Counted from the first letter of the stretch, positions 1 through 5,870 are shown. The stretch is 7,376 nt of DNA from Bacillota bacterium (GCA_023415655.1 JAEZKD010000177.1:1-7376); one strand, 5' to 3'. Numbers and translations: made by a program. Notes: generated by a model from the sequence alone, not told the origin.

Positions 1-339
1 AAACAAAAATCGATCCGCTTGTCGTAATGCTTGTAGTGCAACTGGCATTTCTTCATAGAAGATTTTATTTCTCAGAAAAGAATTTCCCTGCACCACTTGA
101 TCATCTACAAGAACGTAACCGCTTAAAATAATCCCTTTCTCTGTATGCAGCCATTCAATTCTTACTTCGTCACGATCTTTCGTAACCTGATCTTCGGCAA
201 AATTCTCAGCAATAAACACAAACAAATCAGCGGTGATATCTGAATGGGTTATCGTATATAATCTTTTCATCACTGGCCCATATGGTTTTATTCGATCCCG
301 ATATTGTACAAATACTTTGGATGGCTTCAGTTCTTTCAC
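1..339 (-). CDS. Staygreen (SGR)-family protein, N-terminal part, cut by the window edge
   Basis: 113 codons are visible and the C-terminus lies outside the window. The start is GTG at 339-337: a TAA stands directly upstream in frame and a GAGG ribosome binding site lies 7 nt before it. Translation gives a region typical of the staygreen domain: YTITHSD at residues 28-34, RDEV at 56-59, and near the visible end IFYEEMPVALQAL followed by ADRFLF. In plants this family includes the magnesium dechelatase that starts chlorophyll breakdown. As I recall, homologues from non-photosynthetic bacteria also remove Mg from chlorophyll in vitro, with His and Asp of the HSD motif and Asp of the RDE motif implicated; those residues are H32, D34 and D57 here. 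The natural bacterial substrate is unknown to me. It follows the GNAT gene by 128 nt with no clear terminator between them, so read-through transcription is possible. The family call is fairly firm; the activity is not. Confidence 0.82.
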   Translation of the reverse strand, partial: MKELKPSKVFVQYRDRIKPYGPVMKRLYTITHSDITADLFVFIAENFAEDQVTKDRDEVRIEWLHTEKGIILSGYVLVDDQVVQGNSFLRNKIFYEEMPVALQALRQADRFLF

Positions 340-467
340 TTACAAACCTCATTTTATTGATTCCTTCTATTGTATTCTAGGACATAATTAAGAGTTCATT
401 CCAATCGGTTCCAAATAAGGTTACTTAAAATCAATCACAAATACCTAAGTTCAAAGGTTTATTTTTT

Positions 468-1019
468 TCAATTCTCCTGTGCGTTATCAAAAGAATCCAT
501 CAAGCGTTTTTCTAACATTACCAATCCAATACCTTCCATTCCATTAAAAACACATGGTATGATATCTGACTCAACGTAACCTAACTTTTGATACATACGC
601 CTTGCTTTTGTATTCTTTTCATTGGTATCCATTCTAAGATTACGACAATGATGAGACAGTGCATACTTTTCATAGAATTCGACAAATCTCTTTCCATATC
701 CTTTTCTTACTTCCATTGGTGAGATCACCAACGTATGCAACACCATAACTTCTTGATCGTTGGCTTTATATTTCCAATTTGCTTGTTGATATACATCCAC
801 TTGTTGCTGATTGATAATCGCGGCTCCAACAATTCGCCCCTCATCTTCTGCAACATATAAGTCTCTTCGTTCCAATGACAACCTCGCAGTATTTTTCGTT
901 GGATAGATATCCCTAATCCAACCAACGCAAATACTTCCATTTTCTTCAGCCGTATGGATGTCTGAATAAATCTTTGCTATCGCATCTAAATCCTCTTCCC
1001 TTGCTTTTCGAAACTCCAT
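468..1019 (-). CDS. GNAT-family N-acetyltransferase
   Basis: 183 aa, a normal length for a single-domain GNAT. The protein begins MEFRKAREEDLDAIAKIY, the usual first strand and helix of the fold. The acetyl-CoA loop (motif A) is seen as LVISPMEVRKGYGKRF at residues 97-112, and motif B as TNEKNTKARRMYQKLGY at 132-148, typical of acyltransferases that end in a 'Y-x-KLGF/Y' segment. The reading frame stays open for 48 codons upstream, but that stretch lies inside the neighbouring acetyltransferase gene. The ATG at 1019 has a GGGG-type ribosome binding site 8 nt before it, so I take it as the start. It begins 14 nt after the stop of the CAT-like gene, and its ribosome binding site touches that stop, so the two are very probably cotranscribed and coupled. 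The acceptor substrate cannot be read from the sequence; amines, antibiotics, peptides or protein N-termini are all possible. Confidence 0.88.
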   Translation of the reverse strand: MEFRKAREEDLDAIAKIYSDIHTAEENGSICVGWIRDIYPTKNTARLSLERRDLYVAEDEGRIVGAAIINQQQVDVYQQANWKYKANDQEVMVLHTLVISPMEVRKGYGKRFVEFYEKYALSHHCRNLRMDTNEKNTKARRMYQKLGYVESDIIPCVFNGMEGIGLVMLEKRLMDSFDNAQEN

Positions 1020-1033
1020 TGTTCTTTCCCCTT

Positions 1034-1672
1034 TCAACCCATCCATTCGTAATGATTTAAGTATTCTTGAAGAGACTCCACTAATTTGCCCATATGAATA
1101 CCATCCACAAAGGAATGATGTGCTTGTATGGCAAATGGTAGCATCAGTCGACCTTCTTTCCAAAGATACCTTCCAAAATCAAACATTGGAGTAGCATTAT
1201 TTTTCTTACCAGATTCCGTATGTGAGATATGCGTAAAATGGATCCAAGGGATGGAAGAAAACTGATAAACATCATTACCCATAGGTCCAGTAAAATACTC
1301 TTTTTGATTTTGTGCTATTTCCTTTGCAGTCATTACAAAATCTTCTATGTTATCTTTCATCTCAACAACCACATTTTTTAATAGATTAGTCTCTTTGTTT
1401 AGATACGTAAATGATATTTTTGGTGTCTGAAAAAGAACAACTTGATCCTCTAAAAAGCGATAGCGAAATTCAGTGATCTCATTGGCACAAGAAGCAATTG
1501 CATACATGATTGCAAAAGTAAATGGTAGCTTCTGTTCTTTAATGCAAGTATAAAAATTAGTAATGTCTAATTCCATACTAATATCATACCTTGGTTGCTG
1601 AAACTGTCGAAAGAGTTCAAAATGTTGTTTTCGTTCCCAAGTATTGATATCAATCACCTTATAATTCTCCAT
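1034..1672 (-). CDS. Chloramphenicol acetyltransferase-like (type A CAT family) protein
   Basis: 212 aa, the usual length of a type A CAT subunit, with family features along its whole length. An N-terminal IDINTWERKQHFELF resembles the CAT 'W-R-K/E-x-F-x-x-F' start. FSSIPWIHFT lies at residues 138-147, and the active-site motif HHSFVDGIH at 185-193. H186 and D190 match the catalytic His and structural Asp of classical CAT (His195/Asp199 in CAT III), and S139 matches Ser148 by spacing (47 residues before the His in both). Known members are cytoplasmic trimers that move acetyl from acetyl-CoA to the 3-hydroxyl of chloramphenicol. Many chromosomal clostridial homologues have unproven substrates, so resistance is only a possibility. 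The start is ATG at 1672 with GAGGGG 5 nt upstream. It is the first gene of a two-gene unit with the GNAT gene. A promoter candidate lies about 95 nt upstream. Confidence 0.87.
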   Translation of the reverse strand: MENYKVIDINTWERKQHFELFRQFQQPRYDISMELDITNFYTCIKEQKLPFTFAIMYAIASCANEITEFRYRFLEDQVVLFQTPKISFTYLNKETNLLKNVVVEMKDNIEDFVMTAKEIAQNQKEYFTGPMGNDVYQFSSIPWIHFTHISHTESGKKNNATPMFDFGRYLWKEGRLMLPFAIQAHHSFVDGIHMGKLVESLQEYLNHYEWMG

Positions 1673-1766
1673 ACATACCCCTCACATCAGCAGATTTGTT
1701 ATTATTTGCCCTTGTTTAACACCTATCATACCACCTAAGTGTGGAAAAGAACTAAAATTTGTATCT

Positions 1767-1795
1767 ATAGTACCATAGATTCAATTTTTTTCCAA
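1767..1795 (-). promoter_or_regulatory. Candidate promoter for the CAT-like/GNAT unit
   Basis: On the minus strand a -35-like TTGGAA (1795-1790) is followed after exactly 17 nt by TACTAT (1772-1767), preceded by TGG, an extended -10 feature. Each hexamer matches the sigma-A consensus at four of six positions. Transcription would begin near 1760, leaving a leader of about 87 nt. Within it, CCAC and GTGG (1731-1744) form a short inverted repeat next to a second -10-like TATGAT. This is inference from consensus only. Confidence 0.4.
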
Positions 1796-1851
1796 CATTT
1801 TTATCATACACTTTCTTCTTACACGGAAGTGTTTGTCCAACACGCTCATAT

Positions 1852-1887
1852 TAAGAAAAGAAGCCAGTAGACGATTCGTCTACTGGC
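1852..1887 (-). terminator. Intrinsic terminator of the GH16-GH5 unit
   Basis: The inverted repeat at 1863-1887 has 11-12 bp arms (GCCAGTAGACG and its exact complement) around a 1-3 nt loop. Read on the minus strand it is followed directly by TTCTTTTCTTAA, a T-rich tract, as in a Rho-independent terminator. It lies about 120 nt after the GH5 stop and before the promoter of the CAT-like gene, separating the two minus-strand units. Confidence 0.85.
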
Positions 1888-1900
1888 AAGATAAATTTTA

Positions 1901-1971
1901 CTTGTCTAACTTTTGCTTATCTTTTTTTTATCTAATATTATCTGATTTTCCTTGTCTAATTTTTTCTTATC
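1901..1971. repeat. Pair of 21-nt direct repeats 50 bp apart in the GH5 3' region
   Basis: The segments at 1901-1921 and 1951-1971 agree at 19 of 21 positions. Both start CTTGTCTAA and end CTTATC, with an exact 50-nt offset. The surrounding region 1888-1990 is strongly pyrimidine-rich on the plus strand, so the GH5 mRNA 3' untranslated region would be purine-rich. ATCTGAT (1940-1946) and ATCAGAT (1969-1975) also form a 7-bp inverted repeat that overlaps the second copy. The role is unknown; an imperfect local duplication is the simplest reading. Confidence 0.6.
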
Positions 1972-2005
1972 AGATCTTTTCTTATATGTCACTTTTACTA
2001 TACAA

Positions 2006-3034
2006 TTACAGGTATTTGATCAATTCCTTCATAATCGGCATATCTTTTTTACTCGCGATTCCAAAGTCTTTTTCTTTATAATTCCATACTGCTCTACCAA
2101 TTCCATATTTCTCAAATACAGAATGAATGTCTTGAAACCATCGTAACATTGCTTCTGGATCAACGCCATCAATCACTCCATATTCTCCACAATAAAGAGG
2201 TACATCATAAAGCCTTGCAATTTCTAGCGCTTCAGAAAAGAACAACTCAAAGAATTCTTTCCCATCGGTAATCTCACTGAGATGTTCAATTGGAAAAGCA
2301 AAGTTGTGATCAATCAAACGATATGTTTCGGCAATGTATTGCTTGATAGGTAATGGATAATCAATGGTATAATCCTTTGGCATATTTGCAACCCAGTAAG
2401 CACCTTGATGAGTGAACATCAAAGGTTCATAACAATGAAAATTATACACAATTCGCTGATCATATGGGCTACCTAAATCCTTAATCGTCACAACGCTATT
2501 GCTTCTTGTTCCACCCAATATGATATAAACCTCTGGAGCAATTTCACGAATCGCTTGAATCGTACGTTTCGCTAATTGATTCCAAGCATCTGTAACATCA
2601 GCTGATACTACCTCATTTAACAGCTCAAAAGCAATCTGATTCGGATGTTGACCATAGCGACGAGCTAATCCCTTCCATAAATTGATAAAACGTTCTTGCA
2701 TCGGTTCATTCTCAAAAAAATCCTGAGAATAAGAAGGATCATCAAATACATATCCTGCCGTTTTATGTAAATCTAAGACCACGTTTAATTGATACTCAAA
2801 ACACCAAGCAATGCTCTGGTCGATGTAAGCGTATCCTTGTTCTAAGGCATTGCCTTCTTCATCCTCAATCAGTTCAAAATCAATCGGTATCCTTACATGA
2901 TCCATCCCCAAGGAATGGATGTACTCGATATCTTCCCTTTTTATAAATTGATTTAGGTGCTCCACTGTTAATTCATTTTGTGAGAACCAACCACCTAAAT
3001 TAATCCCTTTTGTAAAACCTTCAAATTTTCTCAT
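2006..3034 (-). CDS. Glycoside hydrolase family 5 (cellulase-type fold), probably cytoplasmic beta-glucanase/glucosidase
   Basis: 342 aa, covering a complete (beta/alpha)8 GH5 barrel. Family landmarks appear in order: INLGGWFS (11-18) at the first strand, HVRIPI (46-51), VVLDLHK (85-91), FELLNEV (136-142) with acid/base E141 preceded by N140, YNFHCYEP (197-204), CGEYGV (282-287) with nucleophile E284, and AVWNYK (315-320) with the platform Trp. All catalytic residues are present. No signal peptide or lipobox is visible, so the enzyme is probably cytoplasmic, unlike its GH16 partner, and may act on imported oligosaccharides. The start is ATG at 3034 with GGAG 7 nt upstream. It begins 12 nt after the GH16 stop, which implies coupled translation. 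The subfamily and exact linkage (beta-1,3, beta-1,4 or mixed) cannot be settled by eye. Context with a laminarinase-type GH16 favours a beta-1,3-containing glucan. Confidence 0.9.
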   Translation of the reverse strand: MRKFEGFTKGINLGGWFSQNELTVEHLNQFIKREDIEYIHSLGMDHVRIPIDFELIEDEEGNALEQGYAYIDQSIAWCFEYQLNVVLDLHKTAGYVFDDPSYSQDFFENEPMQERFINLWKGLARRYGQHPNQIAFELLNEVVSADVTDAWNQLAKRTIQAIREIAPEVYIILGGTRSNSVVTIKDLGSPYDQRIVYNFHCYEPLMFTHQGAYWVANMPKDYTIDYPLPIKQYIAETYRLIDHNFAFPIEHLSEITDGKEFFELFFSEALEIARLYDVPLYCGEYGVIDGVDPEAMLRWFQDIHSVFEKYGIGRAVWNYKEKDFGIASKKDMPIMKELIKYL

Positions 3035-3046
3035 ATTACATCTCCA

Positions 3047-4510
3047 TTATTCTATAATCTCAATCCTTACATTCTTAATATAAATCTCTTCCGTAGAACC
3101 TTGTTTACCCATATTGAATTCTAATCTTCCATTATTATCTGTCTTTTGTGTCATTTCAAAGAGATAAGTGAAAGTTTTCCATTCCGTAGTTAACGTTAAG
3201 CTTGTATCTTGCAAATAACGAATCCATCCAGCGGTTGGAGCCGACACACAAACAATCATCTCACGTTCACTAGAAGCACAAGCATCAAAGGTCAAACGAT
3301 AATTCTTTCCTTGATACATTGGTAATTCTGGCTGTACAATCTGAACCGAATACTCCTCTGTTCCTTCCTCTTGCGAAGTGATTGTTAAGATTCCATCTTT
3401 AATCGCAGCACTACCAGCACCACCATGAAACAGTAAAAAACTCCAATTCGTTTCATCCAAAAGATCCTCTTCTTCTGCAAAGTCACCATTATAGATCAAG
3501 TTTCCATCTTCCAATGCATTACGGAATGCCTTATCAGGTTTCTTTACATTCGTATCATACCATTCTTTCTGATAAACTCTTACATAGTCTATTTCAAACT
3601 CCGATTTATTAAAGTCAGTATGTTCATCAGGATCTCCTGGCCAATTACCACCTACTGCTAAGTTTAATTGTACAAAGAAGGTCTGATTAAATGGTGCCGG
3701 ATAAGTTTTTTCCTCTTCACCAGGATAAGCAGTGAACCAGTCATTTACGGTATGATACAGATTCCCATCGATGTAGAATCTCATCTCACCAGGCTCCCAT
3801 TCTACACTATATTCATGGAAAGAATCTGAAAAGCTTCTCCCATCTGTAAGTACATAGGTCCCTTGCTGTTGCGAATGTGGTTCTCCATAATGAATGGTTC
3901 CGTAAGCAGTATCTGTTTGATTACCAAGAACCTCCATAATATCTATTTCTCCGCATTTTGGCCATTGACCATAATAGCTTTCCTCTGTAGGCATCATCCA
4001 AATCGCTGGCCATAACCCTTTTCCCTCAGGAACCTTAGCGCTTACAACTACTTTACCATACATAAAGTCTTTCTTCTTCTGAGTCGTAATTTTACCAGAG
4101 GTATAATAATTACCAGTATCCGTCTTTGTTTGAAGGGCTTTGAGTACAACATGTCCATCTCGTAGAAACACGTTGTCGTTCGAAGTCGTGTACTCTTGCA
4201 ATTCATTGTTGGTCCATCCTGGTTCATGTGGTTCATAGTTCCATATATCCATGTTAAGATTCTCGTCACTAAATTCATCGTTCCACAAAAGCGTATAACC
4301 GTCGTATTGAGGGATTTTAACTTGGCTGGTTGATGCTTTACCACTCGATGTCACCACTTCCTCCTTCTGGTTGCTCTCCTCTACTGCCACCGTTGCCTTC
4401 ACGTCTTGTTTCTTCACTGCATCCTCGTTATTTTGACCACATCCAACCACGCAAGTTACCAAGATACCAACTCCTGCAAGTACATCAAATCTTCGAAAAA
4501 CCTTCCTCAT
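3047..4510 (-). CDS. GH16 laminarinase-type beta-glucanase lipoprotein with C-terminal CBM4/9-like domain
   Basis: 487 aa from ATG at 4510. Residues 1-24 are a lipoprotein signal: basic MRKVFRRF, a hydrophobic core and the lipobox VVGC with C24 as the lipidation site. A Ser/Glu/Lys-rich linker (about 25-66) would hold the enzyme off the membrane. The GH16 domain spans about 67-315 and carries GEIDIMEV (187-194), the ExDxxE active site of laminarinase-type enzymes, with E188 as nucleophile, D190 and acid/base E193. GLWPAIWMMP (165-174) and FEIDYVRVYQ (305-314) are further family hallmarks. A C-terminal domain (about 335-487) starts NLIYNGDF and ends with YIKNVRIE, as in CBM4/9-type modules. 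The likely role is surface endo-hydrolysis of beta-1,3- or beta-1,3/1,4-glucan such as laminarin, callose or cereal glucan. An in-frame TTG six codons upstream is rejected because it overlaps the ribosome binding site. It is the first gene of the unit, with GH5 downstream. Confidence 0.94.
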   Translation of the reverse strand: MRKVFRRFDVLAGVGILVTCVVGCGQNNEDAVKKQDVKATVAVEESNQKEEVVTSSGKASTSQVKIPQYDGYTLLWNDEFSDENLNMDIWNYEPHEPGWTNNELQEYTTSNDNVFLRDGHVVLKALQTKTDTGNYYTSGKITTQKKKDFMYGKVVVSAKVPEGKGLWPAIWMMPTEESYYGQWPKCGEIDIMEVLGNQTDTAYGTIHYGEPHSQQQGTYVLTDGRSFSDSFHEYSVEWEPGEMRFYIDGNLYHTVNDWFTAYPGEEEKTYPAPFNQTFFVQLNLAVGGNWPGDPDEHTDFNKSEFEIDYVRVYQKEWYDTNVKKPDKAFRNALEDGNLIYNGDFAEEEDLLDETNWSFLLFHGGAGSAAIKDGILTITSQEEGTEEYSVQIVQPELPMYQGKNYRLTFDACASSEREMIVCVSAPTAGWIRYLQDTSLTLTTEWKTFTYLFEMTQKTDNNGRLEFNMGKQGSTEEIYIKNVRIEIIE

Positions 4511-4518
4511 TATGAATA

Positions 4519-4526
4519 CTCCTTCC
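4519..4526 (-). promoter_or_regulatory. Ribosome binding site fixing the GH16 start
   Basis: GGAAGGAG on the minus strand ends 8 nt before the ATG at 4510, a near-ideal Shine-Dalgarno site. A possible TTG start at 4528-4526 overlaps the 5' end of this site and would add six residues in front of the basic n-region of the signal peptide. The ATG is therefore the better call. Confidence 0.85.
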
Positions 4527-4551
4527 AAGGATAAACATGTTAGAATGCTTC

Positions 4552-4580
4552 TATCTAATTGATAACAGATTTCGTGTCAT
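4552..4580 (-). promoter_or_regulatory. Possible promoter of the GH16-GH5 unit
   Basis: On the minus strand ATGACA (4580-4575, five of six matches to TTGACA) is followed after 17 nt by TAGATA (4557-4552), a poor -10 with only three matches. A weak -10 would suit a promoter that needs an activator, such as the divergent AraC protein. Other placements are possible in this AT-rich stretch. Confidence 0.3.
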
Positions 4581-4616
4581 CTATATACCAAAATCATTAC
4601 TTTTTTATGGTAAATA

Positions 4617-4625
4617 TGATATAAT
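4617..4625 (+). promoter_or_regulatory. Extended -10 promoter of the araC-type regulator gene
   Basis: TGATATAAT contains a perfect TATAAT hexamer (4620-4625) with the TG extension one base upstream. The -35 region 17 nt before it (TTACTT, 4597-4602) is weak, as is tolerated with extended -10 elements. Transcription would start near 4632, about 22 nt before the ribosome binding site at 4654. This also argues that the regulator starts at 4666 and not at an upstream ATG. Confidence 0.6.
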
Positions 4626-4653
4626 CTTACATATACGATACTACTTCATTGAT

Positions 4654-4657
4654 GAGG
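4654..4657 (+). promoter_or_regulatory. Ribosome binding site fixing the AraC regulator start
   Basis: GAGG lies 8 nt before the ATG at 4666. The frame is open further upstream to an ATG at 4537, but that start would place the extended -10 promoter (4617-4625) inside the coding region, and its first 43 codons show no family match. The downstream ATG is preferred. Confidence 0.7.
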
Positions 4658-4665
4658 ATACAGAC

Positions 4666-5403
4666 ATGTTAAAAAAAGAATTTGTATACAAGGAATACCT
4701 GCAAAAAGAAGAAAATATACTTAGAGCTCCCTATAACCCAGAGTTAGAATTCTATTCTGTTATTAAATCTGGTAATGTCAAGAAAACAAAACTTCTTTGT
4801 ATGAGCGCTTTTTCTAAGAAAGAGGGATTGGGTGTTCTTTCGAAAAATCCAATCCAAAATTTACGGTACCATTTTGCAATCACGATTGCACTCATCGCAA
4901 GATATTGCATCGATGGTGGCATGGATGTATCAACTTCGTATGGATTAAGTGATTTTTATATTCAAAAGGTTGATGACTGCAAAGAATTAGAAGAAATCAA
5001 TGTGCTTCACCGACAAGCAGCCATTGATTATGCTTCAAGAATGCAAAAGTTAAGAAAAGAAAAGATTATCTCCCTTCATGTCGTCAAATGCATTGAGTAT
5101 ATCCAAGATCACCTTCATAATCGCATTATGATCGAAGAATTGGCTGAATACGTAGAACTTAACCCATCTTATCTATCTCGTTTATTCAAGAAAGAAAAAG
5201 GGATTTCAATCAGTGAATACATACGTCAAATGAAAATCGATGCAGCCAAGAATATGCTGATCTATTCTGATTTTACTGTTGCTCAGATTGCTTCTATATT
5301 TGCTTTCCCTGACCAAAGCTATTTCACCGAGGTTTTTCACAAGATGGTGGGTGAAACCCCAAAGCAATATCAAGCAAATCATTTAAGAGAGTTATCCTTA
5401 TAG
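4666..5403 (+). CDS. AraC/XylS-family transcriptional regulator
   Basis: 245 aa from ATG at 4666. The C-terminal DNA-binding domain spans about residues 136-240 and contains both helix-turn-helix units. The first includes IEELAEYVELNPSYLSRLFK (156-175) and the second VAQIASIFAFPDQSYFTEVF (205-224), followed by the family signature ending GETPKQY (229-235). The N-terminal half (1-130) is not a cupin I can recognise. It contains NPIQNLRYHF (61-70), a helical-looking segment and SYGLSDFYIQKVDD (91-104), seen in clostridial AraC proteins with uncharacterised sensing domains. No signal peptide or membrane segment is present. The gene diverges from the GH16-GH5 unit across 155 nt, so it most likely controls that unit in response to a sugar or oligosaccharide. 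That link is inferred from gene arrangement alone; I could not identify convincing operator repeats in the shared region. Confidence 0.92.
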   Translation: MLKKEFVYKEYLQKEENILRAPYNPELEFYSVIKSGNVKKTKLLCMSAFSKKEGLGVLSKNPIQNLRYHFAITIALIARYCIDGGMDVSTSYGLSDFYIQKVDDCKELEEINVLHRQAAIDYASRMQKLRKEKIISLHVVKCIEYIQDHLHNRIMIEELAEYVELNPSYLSRLFKKEKGISISEYIRQMKIDAAKNMLIYSDFTVAQIASIFAFPDQSYFTEVFHKMVGETPKQYQANHLRELSL

Positions 5404-5453
5404 GTGGAGAAGACATTAGAGCCACTCCACTAGTCATATCAATTAGAAGTTAA

Positions 5454-5663
5454 CGAGGAGAACCCAGTGTCCTTATTGGTGTCCTATTTTCACAGGCTTT
5501 TTTAATTACACAAGGATTCTATGTTACTCATTGGATAGAGGTTATAACATGGGGATTTGGTATCATCATATTGTATAGAAAACCAAAAGAGTTTGCCATT
5601 GAACTTTCTTTATCATTAGTGATTGCATTTGTGTATCAATTAGTTGTTCCATATTGGGGCTAG
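5454..5663 (+). pseudogene. Remnant of a multi-span membrane protein (C-terminal fragment)
   Basis: An in-frame stop at 5451-5453 is followed by 69 open codons ending at TAG 5661-5663, without any ATG, GTG or TTG in frame near the beginning. The translation is strikingly hydrophobic and protein-like: SVLIGVLFSQAFLIT, then WIEVITWGFGIIILY, a basic RKPKEF turn, then LSLSLVIAFVYQLVVPYWG. This suggests about three membrane segments with a positive loop. GAGGAG at 5455-5460 is well placed for a GTG at 5467, but that GTG is in another frame that stops after 12 codons, so a small indel near the 5' end could have broken a former gene. The family is not recognised. It may be the tail of a deleted transporter or integral membrane protein. 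A chance open frame is less likely but not excluded. Confidence 0.45.
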
Positions 5664-5689
5664 ATAAAACTTCCAGTTTGTGGAGACAA

Positions 5690-5747
5690 GAACAAAGTGT
5701 GCTTTGCACACTCTCGCGATTATAATCTCTCATAGCACACTTTGTTC
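5690..5747. repeat. Long inverted repeat with an internal competing hairpin
   Basis: GAACAAAGTGTGCT (5690-5703) is repeated as its exact reverse complement at 5734-5747, enclosing 30 nt. AGTGTGC from the left arm can instead pair with GCACACT at 5706-5712 around a TTT loop, so the two structures exclude each other. A further AAGTGTG at 5771-5777 can pair with CACACTT at 5736-5742. No gene occupies this stretch. It looks like part of a small palindromic repeat element or a structured RNA; no transposase or recognisable riboswitch core is present. Confidence 0.75.
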
Positions 5748-5755
5748 ACGCGCCG

Positions 5756-5771
5756 TGGGGGGTATCCCCCA
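5756..5771. repeat. G5/C5 hairpin
   Basis: A run of six G (5757-5762), TAT, and five C (5766-5770) forms a very stable short hairpin, flanked by CGCGCC on the left. The GC-rich patch stands out in an AT-rich window, which supports the view that this region holds an inserted repeat element. No T-tract follows on either strand, so it is not an obvious terminator. Confidence 0.6.
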
Positions 5772-5801
5772 AGTGTGTATTGTTGCCCTGTCTTTTAGAG
5801 C

Positions 5802-5844
5802 TTTATTAATACATAGGAAACGCAGTTTCCTATGCATTAATAAA
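5802..5844 (-). repeat. 20-bp-arm inverted repeat, fully paired as minus-strand RNA
   Basis: The arms at 5802-5821 and 5825-5844 are complementary at 19 of 20 positions around a 3-nt loop. The single difference gives an A-C mismatch in plus-strand RNA but a G-U pair in minus-strand RNA, so all 20 pairs form only in a transcript reading from the kinase gene. It lies directly after the smaller hairpin that follows that gene's stop. It may act as a 3' end stabiliser or part of termination, or it may belong to a mobile palindromic repeat. Confidence 0.7.
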
Positions 5845-5863
5845 GGAGAGCGGTTGCTCTCCT
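5844..5863 (-). terminator. Candidate terminator hairpin of the ECF/kinase unit
   Basis: On the minus strand AGGAGAGC and GCTCTCCT form an 8-bp stem with an AACC loop, 7 nt after the kinase stop, followed by TTATTAAT. The T-tract is short and interrupted, so termination may be partial; the larger hairpin at 5802-5844 follows immediately and shares one base with this stem. Confidence 0.55.
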
Positions 5864-5870
5864 AGCTAAT

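Noticed and set aside
1020..1163. N-terminal extension of the GNAT protein by 48 residues
   Set aside because: It lies entirely within the CAT-like coding region in another frame, and the ATG at 1019 has a good ribosome binding site and starts exactly where family similarity begins.
1833..2146. Two short plus-strand open frames rich in Phe, Leu and Ser
   Set aside because: They arise from the pyrimidine-rich 3' region and the antisense of the GH5 gene end, lack family similarity, and cross a terminator hairpin.
4537..4665. 43-residue upstream extension of the AraC protein
   Set aside because: It covers the extended -10 promoter of the gene itself; the ATG at 4666 has a correctly spaced GAGG.
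5404..5430. GTGGAG/CTCCAC inverted repeat right after the AraC stop as a terminator
   Set aside because: The stem is only 6 bp with a 15-nt loop and no T-tract follows, so it does not meet the usual pattern of an intrinsic terminator.
5690..5863. CRISPR array or insertion sequence
   Set aside because: The repeats are inverted palindromes of different sequence, not regularly spaced direct repeats, and no transposase is present. A small non-autonomous element remains possible.
5680..5865. 61-codon plus-strand open frame
   Set aside because: It consists of the palindrome cluster read through, with no ribosome binding site or protein-like pattern.
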